From: Clavelina lepadiformis
Lineage: Eukaryota; Chordata; Ascidiacea; Aplousobranchia; Clavelinidae
NCBI RefSeq assembly: GCF_947623445.1
Contig: NC_135247.1
Span: 17,486,501-17,550,500 of the forward strand
Direction of reading: 5' to 3'
Length of the DNA stretch: 64,000 bases
How positions within the stretch are numbered: position 1 is the stretch's first letter; the number at the start of each line of letters is the position of its first letter. Below the pieces are notes generated by a model. It made no database searches. It was given only the letters and a program-made list of their open reading frames with translations, and was not told the DNA's origin. The position numbers and the translations under genes are program-made. This document shows, one piece after another, positions 1-19,914 of the stretch.

Positions 1-1525
1 TAACGGATTTGCAAACTACTTATGGCATTTCACATTGCCACCATGCAAATGAGTTTATTGCCCAGGCTGGAAAGTTTGCAAAACAAGCAACTAATGTAGA
101 TTTTTTCCATTAATTCTGTTGGAAAAGGCTGTTTCAAGTTGAAATTATATTTACATGTATATAAGTGTTTTTTTCAGCTGCTTGCTTTGCAAACTTTCTA
201 ATCTATTTGATTCCAGATTTTGTTTATTCATCTCAAACAATTTCTATAACTTGTTGCTTGGTGTTATCTTCATATTTGCGATTCATATTATGTTAGAAAT
301 TAGTTCCAGTATTTGCAGTCATAACACTTCTCTTGAAATTAGCAGTGGCAAAATGATATGTTTCTGTATTCAATCAACGTCCAAATAACATTATCTGAAT
401 GTTGTTTTAAACTTGTACCAGCGTGCTTGGAAAGAGTAAGTTTTAAATAATTGTGTGTTTTACCACAAAACTTGCTCGTAGATGGAAACTCACCCACTTA
501 CTCTAACATCTTGTAAAGTTTTAAGAGCAATGTTGCTGTATGGCCAAGATCAGGCTGCTTTGTATTAAGTTTCATGCAAGTTGTGTAGAACAAAAGACTC
601 AAAGCACATTAATTTTTTCTTTTCAAGTGTAGCATGATATAGTTGCAGGAACGTTTTTATGAACTGGAAATTGTAACATTATTATAATAGTAAATCCACG
701 TACTTTGGGCAACACAACATTGTATCAAGTTCAAAAATGAACCAAGGGTTTATATTGTTCTAACATACTCAGTTTATGAAGCATATATATCTGGAAAAAT
801 ATTTCTATGACTGGTTTATTAATCTGAAATTATGCTAACCTTTCAGAAGACAGACAGTTCAATCTTGTTTTAGCGAATTATTGCAAATAGAGAAGCATTT
901 TTGAGAGCCGAGCAAACAGAGAGCTATCAATTGACGAATCATGTATATATTTGTCTACTCGTAGTTGTAAAAGATTTATTGATGCTCTTTTGAGTCACTA
1001 AATTTTTCTCTGACAAGAGTTTGGCTAAATGGTTAATAATTTCTACATGACGTGGCTATGCAGTTTAACTTAATGTATAATTCGTATATATATTCTATTT
1101 CTGTGTTGGTGAGGGTAAGTTTGGGTATTTATTTTGAAAGAATGTTCCTGGAGAGAAAAAGTGTATATATACAATTGTAATTAATGTTTTTGGCATAAAT
1201 GGTAAAAATGGCATGACTTGTAAATGCCACTAGGGAAGTATTAATAACAGCAAAAGTGAAATTAGTTCACTTTGTGTTTCATACAGGCAACATTCATTGG
1301 GTTATTGTTAGTTATACATTTGCAATGTCGGCATTGTTACTATCAAATGTCAGTTCCGATATTGATTTACCAGTATTAATGTCATCGATTTGATAAAACT
1401 ATATAGTTTGGTGTACGAACATCATGTATGCTGTTTCTTACGTCAATGCAAATAGTTGTTTACATGGATGTTGTTAGGTATGTTTGCAGATAACATATCT
1501 TTGTAGTGACAGGTTTAACTTAGGT
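1..1525. other. AT-rich non-coding sequence, no gene recognised
   Basis: No reading frame here encodes a recognisable protein and no exon with good splice sites was found. It lies upstream of NCS-1, so it may be promoter, 5' UTR intron or the 3' flank of a gene outside the window. Confidence 0.5.
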
Positions 1526-2036
1526 GAAGGGTCGGCAACCTATGGCCCGCGGGCCGGATCCGGCCTGCCATGCAGAATCGTCCGGCCCGAGACATATTAA
1601 TTAGTTATCACAAGAATACGGCCCGCCGTTTCTTATTGAGTTTCAAACTGCAGTGTTAGCACTGTTTAAAAAAATTGTGGTATTGTTACGCCATAAGTAC
1701 GTCGTACTAGTCTATTGTTACGCCATAAAACTGGTGCGAAGGCGGTAGACTAGTATCTCATACTAAGTACGAGATTGTATGTAGAGTAGACTAGTCGTTA
1801 TAGATACAAAGAGAGATGCACACGAGCTTTAACCTAAGCTTTTTTATAATGCTGTGTTGTTGAAGTGTGAATACATATATTTTGCTCTTTTTGTGATTGG
1901 TATGATTGAGATTGCAACAATGTAGCGTAATATACTAAAGTGAGTGTGAATTATAGTATTAATGAAAATTTTAGCCCGCCAAAGAGTTGTACACTCGACA
2001 TTTGGCCCGTGACTAACAAAAGGTTGCCGACCCCTG
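1526..2036. mobile_element. hAT-type non-autonomous element (MITE), 511 bp
   Basis: The ends are inverted repeats: GAAGGGTCGGCAACC at the left and GGTTGCCGACCCCTG at the right, close to the CAGGGGTCGGCAACC termini common in hAT elements, with GGCCCGCGGGCC-like sequence just inside. It is flanked by 8-bp direct repeats, acttaggt at 1518-1525 and acttaagt at 2037-2044 (7 of 8 bases agree), the target-site length of hAT transposons. No transposase frame is present, so it would have been moved in trans. It sits about 300 bp upstream of the NCS-1 start codon. Confidence 0.85.
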
Positions 2037-2339
2037 ACTTAAGTAATGCTTCATGATTTATTCAGATATACTGGAAATAGGTTCTTGCTACTTATCGGTT
2101 CATTTCTTCGTGAAATTTTGCAATGAGTCTCATAATTTATGGATATATTTTTGTAATGTTGTTTCCATTTTCAGACCCAGGTGTGTTGGTTTCATGACAA
2201 AGTTGTGTTGCCAGTCATATTTGAAAACTTATTTTACTTTTTTACTTAAGCACCAGACAGTGTTGTAATTTTAAAGACTGTGAAACCCATACTGTTGACT
2301 TTTTTTTTCTGTTCACCGTGATCACATTCTACAAAGACA

Positions 2340-5086
2340 ATGGGAAACCGTAGAAGCAGACTTAACCCAGAAGTTTTGGAGAGGCTTACAAAACAAACAA
2401 AATGTAAAATACATTCCTGGTAAAACTAAAATTTAGTACATCGATGTGCAATCGATCGATTTAGTGCATAAAGTATGTTTAAAAGCATTGTTATGAAAAC
2501 GATTGTAACTTATTACAAGTTGCTGTTATTATATACTTCTGTTAATATTTTTCAATTTAATCTACTTATATCAATAATTCTGGTTTTTACTCAACCAGTG
2601 TACTTTAAGCGCTTAACCACTGTCTTGGCTCACCTACTCTTAAGGCTTTTGTTGTCGGTTGTTGTCTTTGCTTTGTTATCTTAAGAAGCTTATACTTTAG
2701 TTTATTTTTATATGAATTTATTGATTCATAGTTACAGAAGCTGAACTTCATCAGTGGCATAAAGGGTTTCTTCATGACTGTCCAACTGGAAAGTTATCAT
2801 ATGAAGAATTTCAAGGAATATATCGACAGTTTTTTCCACAAGTAAGTCAATTTTGGTCGTAAGGCGGCCATCAGCTTACAACTTAGTTTCGTGTTTGTAT
2901 CAGGGGAATTCCGGAAAGTTTGCAAAATTTGTCTTTGCCACGTTTGACGACAACAAGGATGGAACGGTGGAGTTTGAAGAATTTATAATGGCATTAAGCG
3001 TAACATCTCGCGGCACTCTGGACGAGAAACTAAAATGTATGTAAATTAGTTTTACTATTGAAGTAAACTTGGTAAGATGAACTATTGATAACTTTTTGCT
3101 GCTATCTTGACCATTGATTTCATAATATTTTGTGACCAGTTGACCAATCTACAGGGTATCCACAAAGTTTGGGTACATGGTTCAAAATAAAACGATCTTT
3201 ATGATAAGATGATCATACTTACGGTAAGACCATCCTTCTTGTCCACTTAAAAGCACCAACTCAATTCGTTCTTCTGCAGACAGAGCCATCATTCAATATG
3301 GAAAAAAATAAATGAATTGGCAAAATTTGCAATGTACCCAGACTTTATGGACACCCTTTATAATGAGCTAAGCACTTTGATACTTAGACATGTGGTAAGC
3401 TATTACACTTCAAGCACCATACTTTTCGCTACCCACAGTCAATGGAGAAAAATAAACGACGCTATACAAATATTTTGTCTTTTTCGTTTGTTCAAATCTT
3501 TCTGTTTTAATTTCAGGGGCCTTTCAACTTTATGATCTTGACAATGACGGATCTATCACAAAAGAAGAGATGCTTAACATAGTTGAAGCCATATTCGCCA
3601 TGGTGGTAAGTTATACCAGTTCCCATTGAAATTTTTGCAAGTTTCTAAAAGTTAGCTGTAATGACATAGCAGCAGATGAACTTATAAGCAACATCACATG
3701 CCCACATGTGTTTAACTGATAAATGAATTTTGAAAGGGTGATACTGTCAATTTACCAGAAGAAGAAAACACACCTAAAAAACGTGTTGACAAGATTTTTA
3801 AGCAAATGGACAAGGTGAGATAAATATGTTTTTTGTCTTGCTATATTAAAATACTAATCAATACTCAATCAATATCTTTAAATATTTGTTTAAAATTTAA
3901 ATCACATAGGTAGTCGTTTACCCACAATAGTTTAATCAGTCAAATTAATATTCATAAACGTGTAAAATTGGCTTTTCTAACTGCAAATCCCCTCAACATA
4001 CTTAAATGTCACACGAATGTCGTATTGAAGGGAAGACGTTTTAAAATGCGTATATATCAAGTTTACCAAATATATAGTTAGACATAATGTTAACTAAAAT
4101 CTTGTTAACGATTAATCACCTGAGTCCACAATGTAAGTTAACAGTGTTAAGTGAGTCACTGTGTATTTTCTTGCATTGGTTAAGAGGTCATACTTATTTG
4201 TGTTTGCTGTGTTTAGCAGCTGAAATATGCTGGTAAATTTAGCCTGACAATTTGGGTGAAAGAATGTCTGTCATATCCTGCTCAGAAATTCCCTAGTAAC
4301 CATACATGTCTACCACAGTTTTAACCCTTGTCACTCAAATCAGTCAAATGTTTAACCATTGGAGGATGTATACAGCCATCGTCTACATCAAATACTCAAT
4401 TATAGGAAACAAAATCATCTAAAGTAGTTAAATTAAACGCCCAATATATTTTACCAAATTTCAATCAAAACTCGTGGAGATTTTCTTTGTATTTTAACTT
4501 TAACTTTAATTTTAACCATAAATGGAGCTTGTTCATCCAAGATAGATAAAAACTTGAACTGTTAATCAACAAAAATACACATACATACAAAAATGCAGAA
4601 TATAAAGTAGCGCTAGGGAAGTTAAATAATCTCACAGTACACCTGATGAAGCAAACTGATGCCTGGGAAAGCTTGTGTTGAGTAACTAAAAGTTAACCCA
4701 TGAACTACAGCCGTGTATTCTGTCTTTTTAGTTTATTATACACTGGGTTAATACGGTTCAGTCACAATTAACAATGGAGTAAAGGGTAATTACGGTTTTG
4801 AACTACTTTTTCTCTAAATACAATGGATTCTAAACTAAAAACACAAATAAAGCGGATCCAAGATAATGATTCTTAAGTGTTAGAAGTTACTTTCACACGA
4901 CTACACGGCCGCTCGCATTCGCACGATTTTACACAGCGGTGGAATGAAGAAAATAGCCCCGTTTGTTTATTATTCTATTCATAACAGAATAAGGATGGAC
5001 GGTTGACTCTGGAAGAGTTTTTAGCTGGCGCCAAGAGCGACCCCTCAATTGTTCAAGCTCTTTCCATCTACGAGGGTCTGGTGTGA
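2340..5086 (+). CDS. NCS1: Neuronal calcium sensor 1 (frequenin), six coding exons
   Basis: Exons 2340-2403, 2732-2841, 2904-3036, 3517-3605, 3737-3814 and 4988-5086 join in frame to 190 residues, exactly the usual NCS-1 length. The product is a myristoylated EF-hand calcium sensor of neurons; known partners in the family include phosphatidylinositol 4-kinase beta, dopamine D2 receptor and Ric8. Visible features: N-terminal MGNRRSRL with Gly2 for myristoylation; a degenerate EF1 with the CPTG replacement near residues 38-41; functional loops [12 protein letters not shown] (about 73-84), [12 protein letters not shown] (about 109-120) and [12 protein letters not shown] (about 157-168). The C-terminus [15 protein letters not shown] is diagnostic of NCS-1 rather than hippocalcin or visinin-like proteins. 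All introns are GT-AG. The longest, intron 5 (3815-4987), shows nothing else. An acceptor-like AG at 2335-2336 follows a pyrimidine tract just before the ATG, so the 5' end may be spliced. Confidence 0.95.
3152..3358. mobile_element. TA-flanked MITE (Tc1/mariner-like) in NCS-1 intron 3, 207 bp
   Basis: Left end CAGGGTATCCACAAAGTTTG and right end, read on the minus strand, AAGGGTGTCCATAAAGTCTG form imperfect inverted repeats of about 25 bp that continue to GGTACA. TA dinucleotides flank both ends (3150-3151 and 3359-3360). There is no transposase. The length and TA target site suggest a Tc1/mariner-type MITE. Confidence 0.75.
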
Positions 5087-14373
<9,287 letters not shown>

Positions 14374-14599
14374 CAGGGTTGCCAGACCGTCCTCATTTCT
14401 AAGATTTGGGGCATTTTGACACTTTTAGTATACCATTTTGTACCAAAGAGATACAAAAATTGAGAACATGCAAATGGTATCTCGTTTTTTCATTTTCGGA
14501 ACATTGATTGCCTTCTCCTGTTGTGCACTGTGTAAAGTAGTATTCTTCTTTTGTTTCCTAGTCGTCCTTATTTTTGAGTTCAGACCGTTGGCAACCCTG
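14374..14599. mobile_element. hAT-type MITE, 226 bp, upstream of the NTase-TPR gene
   Basis: The termini are inverted: CAGGGTTGCCA at the left, and TGGCAACCCTG at the right (on the minus strand CAGGGTTGCCA). The 8 bases before it (gttataaa, 14366-14373) and after it (gttataat, 14600-14607) agree at 7 of 8 positions, as expected for a hAT target duplication. It has no transposase. It ends about 170 bp before the start codon of the next gene, so it lies in or near that gene's promoter or leader. Confidence 0.8.
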
Positions 14600-14770
14600 G
14601 TTATAATAAAGCTTGGTTATGGCTTGTTGTCGGTAGTCGGTGACAGCTTTTCTTTTAATTGTCATCAGAAACTTATCGGACAGAATATGGTCTAGTCTTG
14701 CAACTCACTTTAATCTGACTGTGTTGTTTGTTTTGTTATAATTGTAGAGTGACCCTAAATTACTTGCAAT

Positions 14771-17167
14771 ATGGTGGAAGAGCCTTTTCAATCCAAAGAT
14801 CCTGATTTGATACGAGCAGAGGACAAATTAGCAAAAAAATTGCACAAAAATTGCAACCCCGCAGGAAAGGAACTAAACTTGAAAAAATCAGCTAAAATAT
14901 TTTACAAAATGGGTTTGCTGTACAAGAAACGAAGCCCTGATAAAATCAGTCTTCTACGAAGCGCTGCTCTTTTCAACGCAGCCATTTTAAGGAATCCTGA
15001 AAAGCATTATTACAAGCATGATCTTAAACATCTTTGTCAGAAAGTTCTCAAACTGGCAAAAGCTCAAAACTTAGACGCAAACTTGCAGCAGATATCGAAT
15101 GAAATCGCTGAGCTCGCCCAGCAGATGCGGGTCGAAACTAGAAGCCAGTTAAGTGAGCTCAAAAACATACCTTATGATGTCACAGAAGAGGAATGTAAGG
15201 AAATAGAGAGAAAAAAGATCACAGACGTGAAGCGAATCCAAGACATGGTATCTAACAAATACACGGAACTTATGAAGCATATTTCAGTCAAATGTCTTGA
15301 AGTTATGGGCCCTTCGCCTTGCCAGTTTGCCGTTGTTGGTATGGGGTCTCTTGCCAGGAGGGAGATAACTCCTTACTCTGACTTTGAACACATAATGTTG
15401 TTAGAAGAAGGCGTACAGTATAAGTCAAATTACGGAGACGTTTTACACTATTTTCGTTGGTTTTCGGTTCTCTTTCAAATCATAATAATCAACCTCAAAG
15501 AGACGATTATACCAAGTATGGCCATTCCAACCCTCAATGACGTAACAAAAGAGAATGGTGACTGGTTTTTTGACGCATTCACTCCTCGGGGTATTTCTTT
15601 TGACGGCTTGATGCCCTACGCTTGTAAATTTCCGCTTGGCCGTTCAGAAAAGACCAAAAATAAGCCGTGGACGAATGAACTTATTCAGCCAGTGAGTAGA
15701 ATGTTGAAGTACCTTGATTCGGATGAGGATTTGAAGAACGGTTACCATATTGGCGACATTGTTACTCGTACATGCTTCGTTTTTGGTAACTTAAAACTTT
15801 ACCAACAATTCGCTGGCAAAGTGAGTGAAAAGCTGCACGATTCGAACGCTTTCAATCACACTCTGCTTATAAAACAACTTAACGAGGACCTGAAAAAATT
15901 TGACGCCTTCGATAGTTTGTATGGCTTATTTGTGGCCAGCAAGTTTAATGTCAAGCGCGTGCTCTACCGCAGTACAAGTCTGTTTATAGCTGCACTGGGG
16001 AGAATTCACAAAATAGACGAGACTTCATCATTCGCGATAATCAAGAAATTGAATGACTTGAAAATAATAGACGATAAAACAGCTCATATGTTTTCCTATG
16101 CCACTGCTGTAAGCTGTCAGGTTAGGCTCAGCGTGTACATGAAGCAAAATAGCCAGGATGACTATGTCGGCGAAGAAGAATTGTGTTTGGTTTTTCAGAA
16201 CAACATCTACAACGAGGTTATCAGCACGGCTGGTGAAAAGAGCGTTGTTGATTATTTTATCATCGCCTACAATCTGCAAAACGCGATCCGAAGCATGAAT
16301 TGGCTTCGCAACGAACCTTTGCGTATTATCTTTAGGCCGTCTACAAAATTTCTGATGCTTCATCTGCTCCGATTGTTTGACCGGATCATCACCGAATGGG
16401 AAGGTAGTTTAAAGAAGAAAGCTTTCCATCCACTCGACGAGGAAGACCTGTACATTCGTTATTACGTAGCAAACGCTTACTGCGAGAAGAGAAAGTATTA
16501 CAAATCTCTTCTGATGTTGGACGCACTTGAAAAGGAAGAAAAAGTTTGCGATCTTTCAATATTTGCTGAAATTAAAACCGACAAAACCTGGTGCATGCTG
16601 TCGGTAGGACGTTTTCAAGAAGCTTTGTTATACGCCCAGGAAAGTAAAGAAAAGATCCTGGCTTTAAACATTCCGCAATCGGCCAAGTATTACCGACTTA
16701 GCCGGTTGTGCCACATGCGCGGTACATGTAAGACCATGCTTTTGCAATTCGACGAAGGTATCAGCGAATTCGAGGAGTCCGAGAAACACCTCAATGACAT
16801 CGATGAATGGCCGAGAAAGTCGCTTCGAAGAGCTCACTGCTTTCGCAATATCGCCTTTTGCCATTACAGGCTAAGTGACTACGACAAAGCTCTGCTTACA
16901 ATCCACATCTCGCTTGAAATCTGCGAAAAGCAAAGACTTCCTGTGCACGATAAATGCGAGTGCTATCATCTCATTGGACTGTCCTACTACGAAAAGGCCA
17001 ATTACAAGAAAGCGTTGACATATTTTGAAATTGAACTGACCAAGAGAATGGCTTTTGTTACTGAAGAAACACAAGATTCAGATGAATATATTCGGTTGGT
17101 AAAACGCAACATCCAATTTTGTAAAATAAAACTTGAAGTAAATCCCAAGAAAGAGCAAATATTTTGA
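14771..17167 (+). CDS. Intronless nucleotidyltransferase-like protein with C-terminal TPR repeats
   Basis: A single 798-residue open frame. Residues about 190-206 carry GSLARREITPYSDFE, fitting the nucleotidyltransferase-superfamily pattern G-S, then about ten residues, then acidic-hydrophobic-acidic; the spacing and the RRE.TPYSD context resemble GlnD/DUF294-type enzymes. Residues about 385-460 are helical and resemble the segment after the catalytic domain in that family. Residues about 560-775 hold several tetratricopeptide-like helical pairs, for example FRNIAFCHYRLSDYDKALL and YHLIGLSYYEKANYKKALTY. No signal peptide or membrane segment is evident, so it is probably cytosolic. Substrate and reaction are unknown; the third catalytic carboxylate was not located. 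An acceptor-like tgtag at 14743-14747 suggests a spliced or trans-spliced leader. The absence of introns, unlike every neighbour, points to retroposition or transfer. The first ATG is used because the frame is open and conserved-looking from there. Confidence 0.85.
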   Translation: MVEEPFQSKDPDLIRAEDKLAKKLHKNCNPAGKELNLKKSAKIFYKMGLLYKKRSPDKISLLRSAALFNAAILRNPEKHYYKHDLKHLCQKVLKLAKAQNLDANLQQISNEIAELAQQMRVETRSQLSELKNIPYDVTEEECKEIERKKITDVKRIQDMVSNKYTELMKHISVKCLEVMGPSPCQFAVVGMGSLARREITPYSDFEHIMLLEEGVQYKSNYGDVLHYFRWFSVLFQIIIINLKETIIPSMAIPTLNDVTKENGDWFFDAFTPRGISFDGLMPYACKFPLGRSEKTKNKPWTNELIQPVSRMLKYLDSDEDLKNGYHIGDIVTRTCFVFGNLKLYQQFAGKVSEKLHDSNAFNHTLLIKQLNEDLKKFDAFDSLYGLFVASKFNVKRVLYRSTSLFIAALGRIHKIDETSSFAIIKKLNDLKIIDDKTAHMFSYATAVSCQVRLSVYMKQNSQDDYVGEEELCLVFQNNIYNEVISTAGEKSVVDYFIIAYNLQNAIRSMNWLRNEPLRIIFRPSTKFLMLHLLRLFDRIITEWEGSLKKKAFHPLDEEDLYIRYYVANAYCEKRKYYKSLLMLDALEKEEKVCDLSIFAEIKTDKTWCMLSVGRFQEALLYAQESKEKILALNIPQSAKYYRLSRLCHMRGTCKTMLLQFDEGISEFEESEKHLNDIDEWPRKSLRRAHCFRNIAFCHYRLSDYDKALLTIHISLEICEKQRLPVHDKCECYHLIGLSYYEKANYKKALTYFEIELTKRMAFVTEETQDSDEYIRLVKRNIQFCKIKLEVNPKKEQIF

Positions 17168-17657
17168 GAAACTCTTACAATGCTTAGTGCTTGGCCTTTT
17201 TATCCACAACAAATTTATATTTTAAACATATTTCAACTAGTTACAATTTGGTTTTCCAACCATAATGTTTATAAAAATATAATTCTGTTTTATTTTTTCC
17301 AACTGCTTTTGTTATATAATTGAAGAATACGAGTAAACTTTCAAATTATTGCATAGCGTTTTCATACGTTGCAGTTGTTTTGAAGTTCTCAAAAGCAGAT
17401 AGCGTGAGTCAAACACCTTTGCTTTTAATCTTAACGAGGCTAAAGTACCAACCAAAGTTATACAGAAAAACAAAATATGAGACGCTAGGTAAAGCGATAG
17501 TTACCAAACTTCAGAAAACTGGAAATATAATTAAAACTCAAATTCGGTCCAGTTAAGCGACTTATTTCCAAAAGTGCTGTTATGTTTGTAAAATAACAGG
17601 TTCCTTTCACATTGTTTTCGATTATCTCTACAGTATCCAGTCACCTTCAGTTTAGCG

Positions 17658-17665
17658 TATATAAA
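17658..17665 (+). promoter_or_regulatory. Candidate TATA box of PAQR copy A
   Basis: TATATAAA lies 205 bases upstream of the proposed ATG at 17870, a plausible distance with a short leader. There is no other support. Confidence 0.35.
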
Positions 17666-17869
17666 CACTGGAACTGACGTTTGTCGTACGCCATCAAACG
17701 GAACTGATGGTAATGTGTATGTTAATTACTTGAGGTTTATATCATCTACCTATTCAGCATCGATGTTACCCATCTAAGCAATTAACACACTTTGGACATT
17801 AGCTGCAGTTGTGTGAGTTATAGTCACTAAAATTTATTAGGTGTGCCCAGATAGTCTAAAAGTCAGGCC

Positions 17870-19914
17870 ATGAAAACCCAGGCACAAAATGTAAAGAGGT
17901 ACAATAGTCTTAATCAAGGAACGAAGTACTTTAAACAAAATTTTGTTCAATGAGTGAATCCGTAACAATATGACTATAGACATTTTATTCTGTAGCAGCT
18001 CGAAATGGGAATTGTGGCTTCGCTCCTATGGTCTCAAATCTCGCTGCGAAATGCCGGAGCATATGTGTCCCAACAAATACATCATCCATGGGTATCGTCC
18101 TAGCTCGTCGTCATGGACTTATTGCCTTAAAAGGTTTTCATGATAAAATATAACTTCAGTTATTAATTGAATCAATTAGATTTAATTAGAACTCACAGAT
18201 CAGTTTCTAATATTTAGCCTTTTTTATCCAACCAACGAGACTCTAAAGAGTCTAAACGTATGGAGCCACGCGATATCATTGTTTGTCATGGCGAACCACT
18301 ACTGGAACTTTGCATGTTTGTATCCAGACTACCTCACTAACCCAATATTTTATCCTTACTGGGTTTTTGTTGTAGGTAAATACCTTGTTGCAATGCAGAT
18401 CATGCTGATTAACAAAAGCAACTAATCAGGTCGTTTCAGTAAATAAACAACTGGTTTGTTTTGCATTTAAGGGGTGATTACAGTGTTTACTGTCAGCTGT
18501 TTTTCTCATCTCTTCAATTGCAAGTCCCCAGCAATGTACGATACCTGCTTCTGTTACGACTATGCAAGTTTTTCACTTCATGGGATGGGAATGATATCCA
18601 GTTTCGGATTTTACCTTTGCTCTTATTCGTGCGTCGGTTTCAGCGCTGGTTAGGATAACCAAAATGCACGACGTTAATATGACGTGTCAAATTTCATCTT
18701 GGTCCAATGACGTCATTAATAGTCATTGAACATCATTGATGACGTGTTAAGAAATATAAATTGCGCATTTAAAGCTGTGTGATGATTTTCTTTGTAGATA
18801 CTTCATCATGGATTTCGGTGATTACTTCTTTGGCTTCACCCGTCGGCGTTGTGTGCTTATGCTTGACCCGATACCCAACGATACAGCATAAGCACATTCT
18901 TCGTGTCCTCACATGCGCTGTTTTTGTTTTAGTTCCAAACCTTGCGTTCGTGTATAAGTGAGTAAAAGGATTCGTGTTGCCCTGGATTTGCTTAAGACTC
19001 ATTAAATGTTTGGTAGGACTTCTTACTCACCAATCAGAGTACGAAAGAGAAGGTCATTTTGGCCAAATTGTGGGGAAAGGGCTCGACCAAGCTTACCTGC
19101 CTGCAAGTTCAAAATCACATTTTCTCTTTCGTTTTCTGAACTAAGAGTATAATGAGTTCTACGAAAATTCTCCCTCATAAGCTGTTTCTTAAAATAAAAT
19201 CATTTTATGGCCAGATACTTCATACAAAATGCTGACGTCAGCATACATTGCAGAGTGGGAAACGATGCTACGTCATTAGTTTATTCTGTAGTTTCTGTAA
19301 TTGTCTTGATATTTGCCGGTTTTTTTCAAGGAAGTCATTATCCGGAAAGCTGTCATCCAGGTATAAAGGATATTTTAAAGAATAAAATGAGAGTTTATTT
19401 TTAACATAAATTTGTCGCTGTTTGCAGGAAAATTTGACATCGTCGGTCACTCCCACCAACTTTTTCATTTGTCCGTCGCTTTTACAATTTATTTTCAAAC
19501 TCTCTTGATTGAAGGTTCATTGACTGAATGGGTCGATTTGTTGCAGACTTGGCACGCAGCACAGGATTTACTTACTGTTCATACGTGACGATACTTTGAT
19601 ATAAAATTAGGTTACAGAAACAGTACTTTAGAACACGCAGATCATAAGCTGTTGTTTTTCGCTTAAACAGATTGATCCAGCCGGAAATTTACAGATCCTA
19701 TAGGCCTATATGTTTTGCTTTTATATATGTTTTTCATCCACTCAACTATATTTGCATGCAAAATATTAAAATACCAGCAAATATTCTCATCAAATTGTTA
19801 TTTCCCCGAGCACAATCTATAAAAGCAACCGTATATGCTGGGATAGTATCTGAGCCCCAACTGATTGTTAGGAACTGTTGTTCTTTCAGCAAAAATCAAT
19901 TTAAATCCAGATAG
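17870..19914 (+). CDS. Membrane progestin receptor-like PAQR protein, copy A
   Basis: Exons 17870-17898, 17996-18133, 18218-18375, 18472-18648, 18798-18957, 19254-19360, 19428-19584 and 19671-19914 join in frame (389 residues). The family comprises seven-pass membrane proteins related to adiponectin receptors; the mPR branch responds to progestins. Landmarks: YIIHGYRP, then the NET signature (here NETLKSLNVWSH), S..xH in VSCFSHLF, the Asp of CYDY, and the metal-site motif GHSHQLFH. The NET signature has three extra residues (KSL) relative to copy B and the family. The 3' end is uncertain: the donor used in copy B is mutated, and without the alternative donor at 19585 (gtgacg) the frame stops at 19588 (309 residues) and lacks the last membrane helix. 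The last exon (19671 on) starts like copy B (LIQPE) and then diverges. The short first exon rests on phase and on agreement with copy B. Confidence 0.82.
17996..18375 (+). repeat. Left arm of a 0.37-kb inverted duplication (PAQR exon 2-intron 2-exon 3)
   Basis: This block matches 22199-22569 in inverted orientation. Intron 2 (18134-18217) differs from its partner at 2 of 84 bases, while exon 2 differs at 16 of 138 and exon 3 at 9 of 149 plus a 9-base insertion here. Similarity at nucleotide level falls away abruptly in intron 1 and intron 3. Confidence 0.9.

Noticed and set aside
14438..14695. 85-codon hydrophobic frame upstream of the NTase-TPR gene
   Set aside because: More than half lies inside the hAT MITE, so it is not a gene.
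16028..16363. 111-codon antisense frame within the NTase-TPR gene
   Set aside because: Shadow of the strong coding frame on the plus strand.
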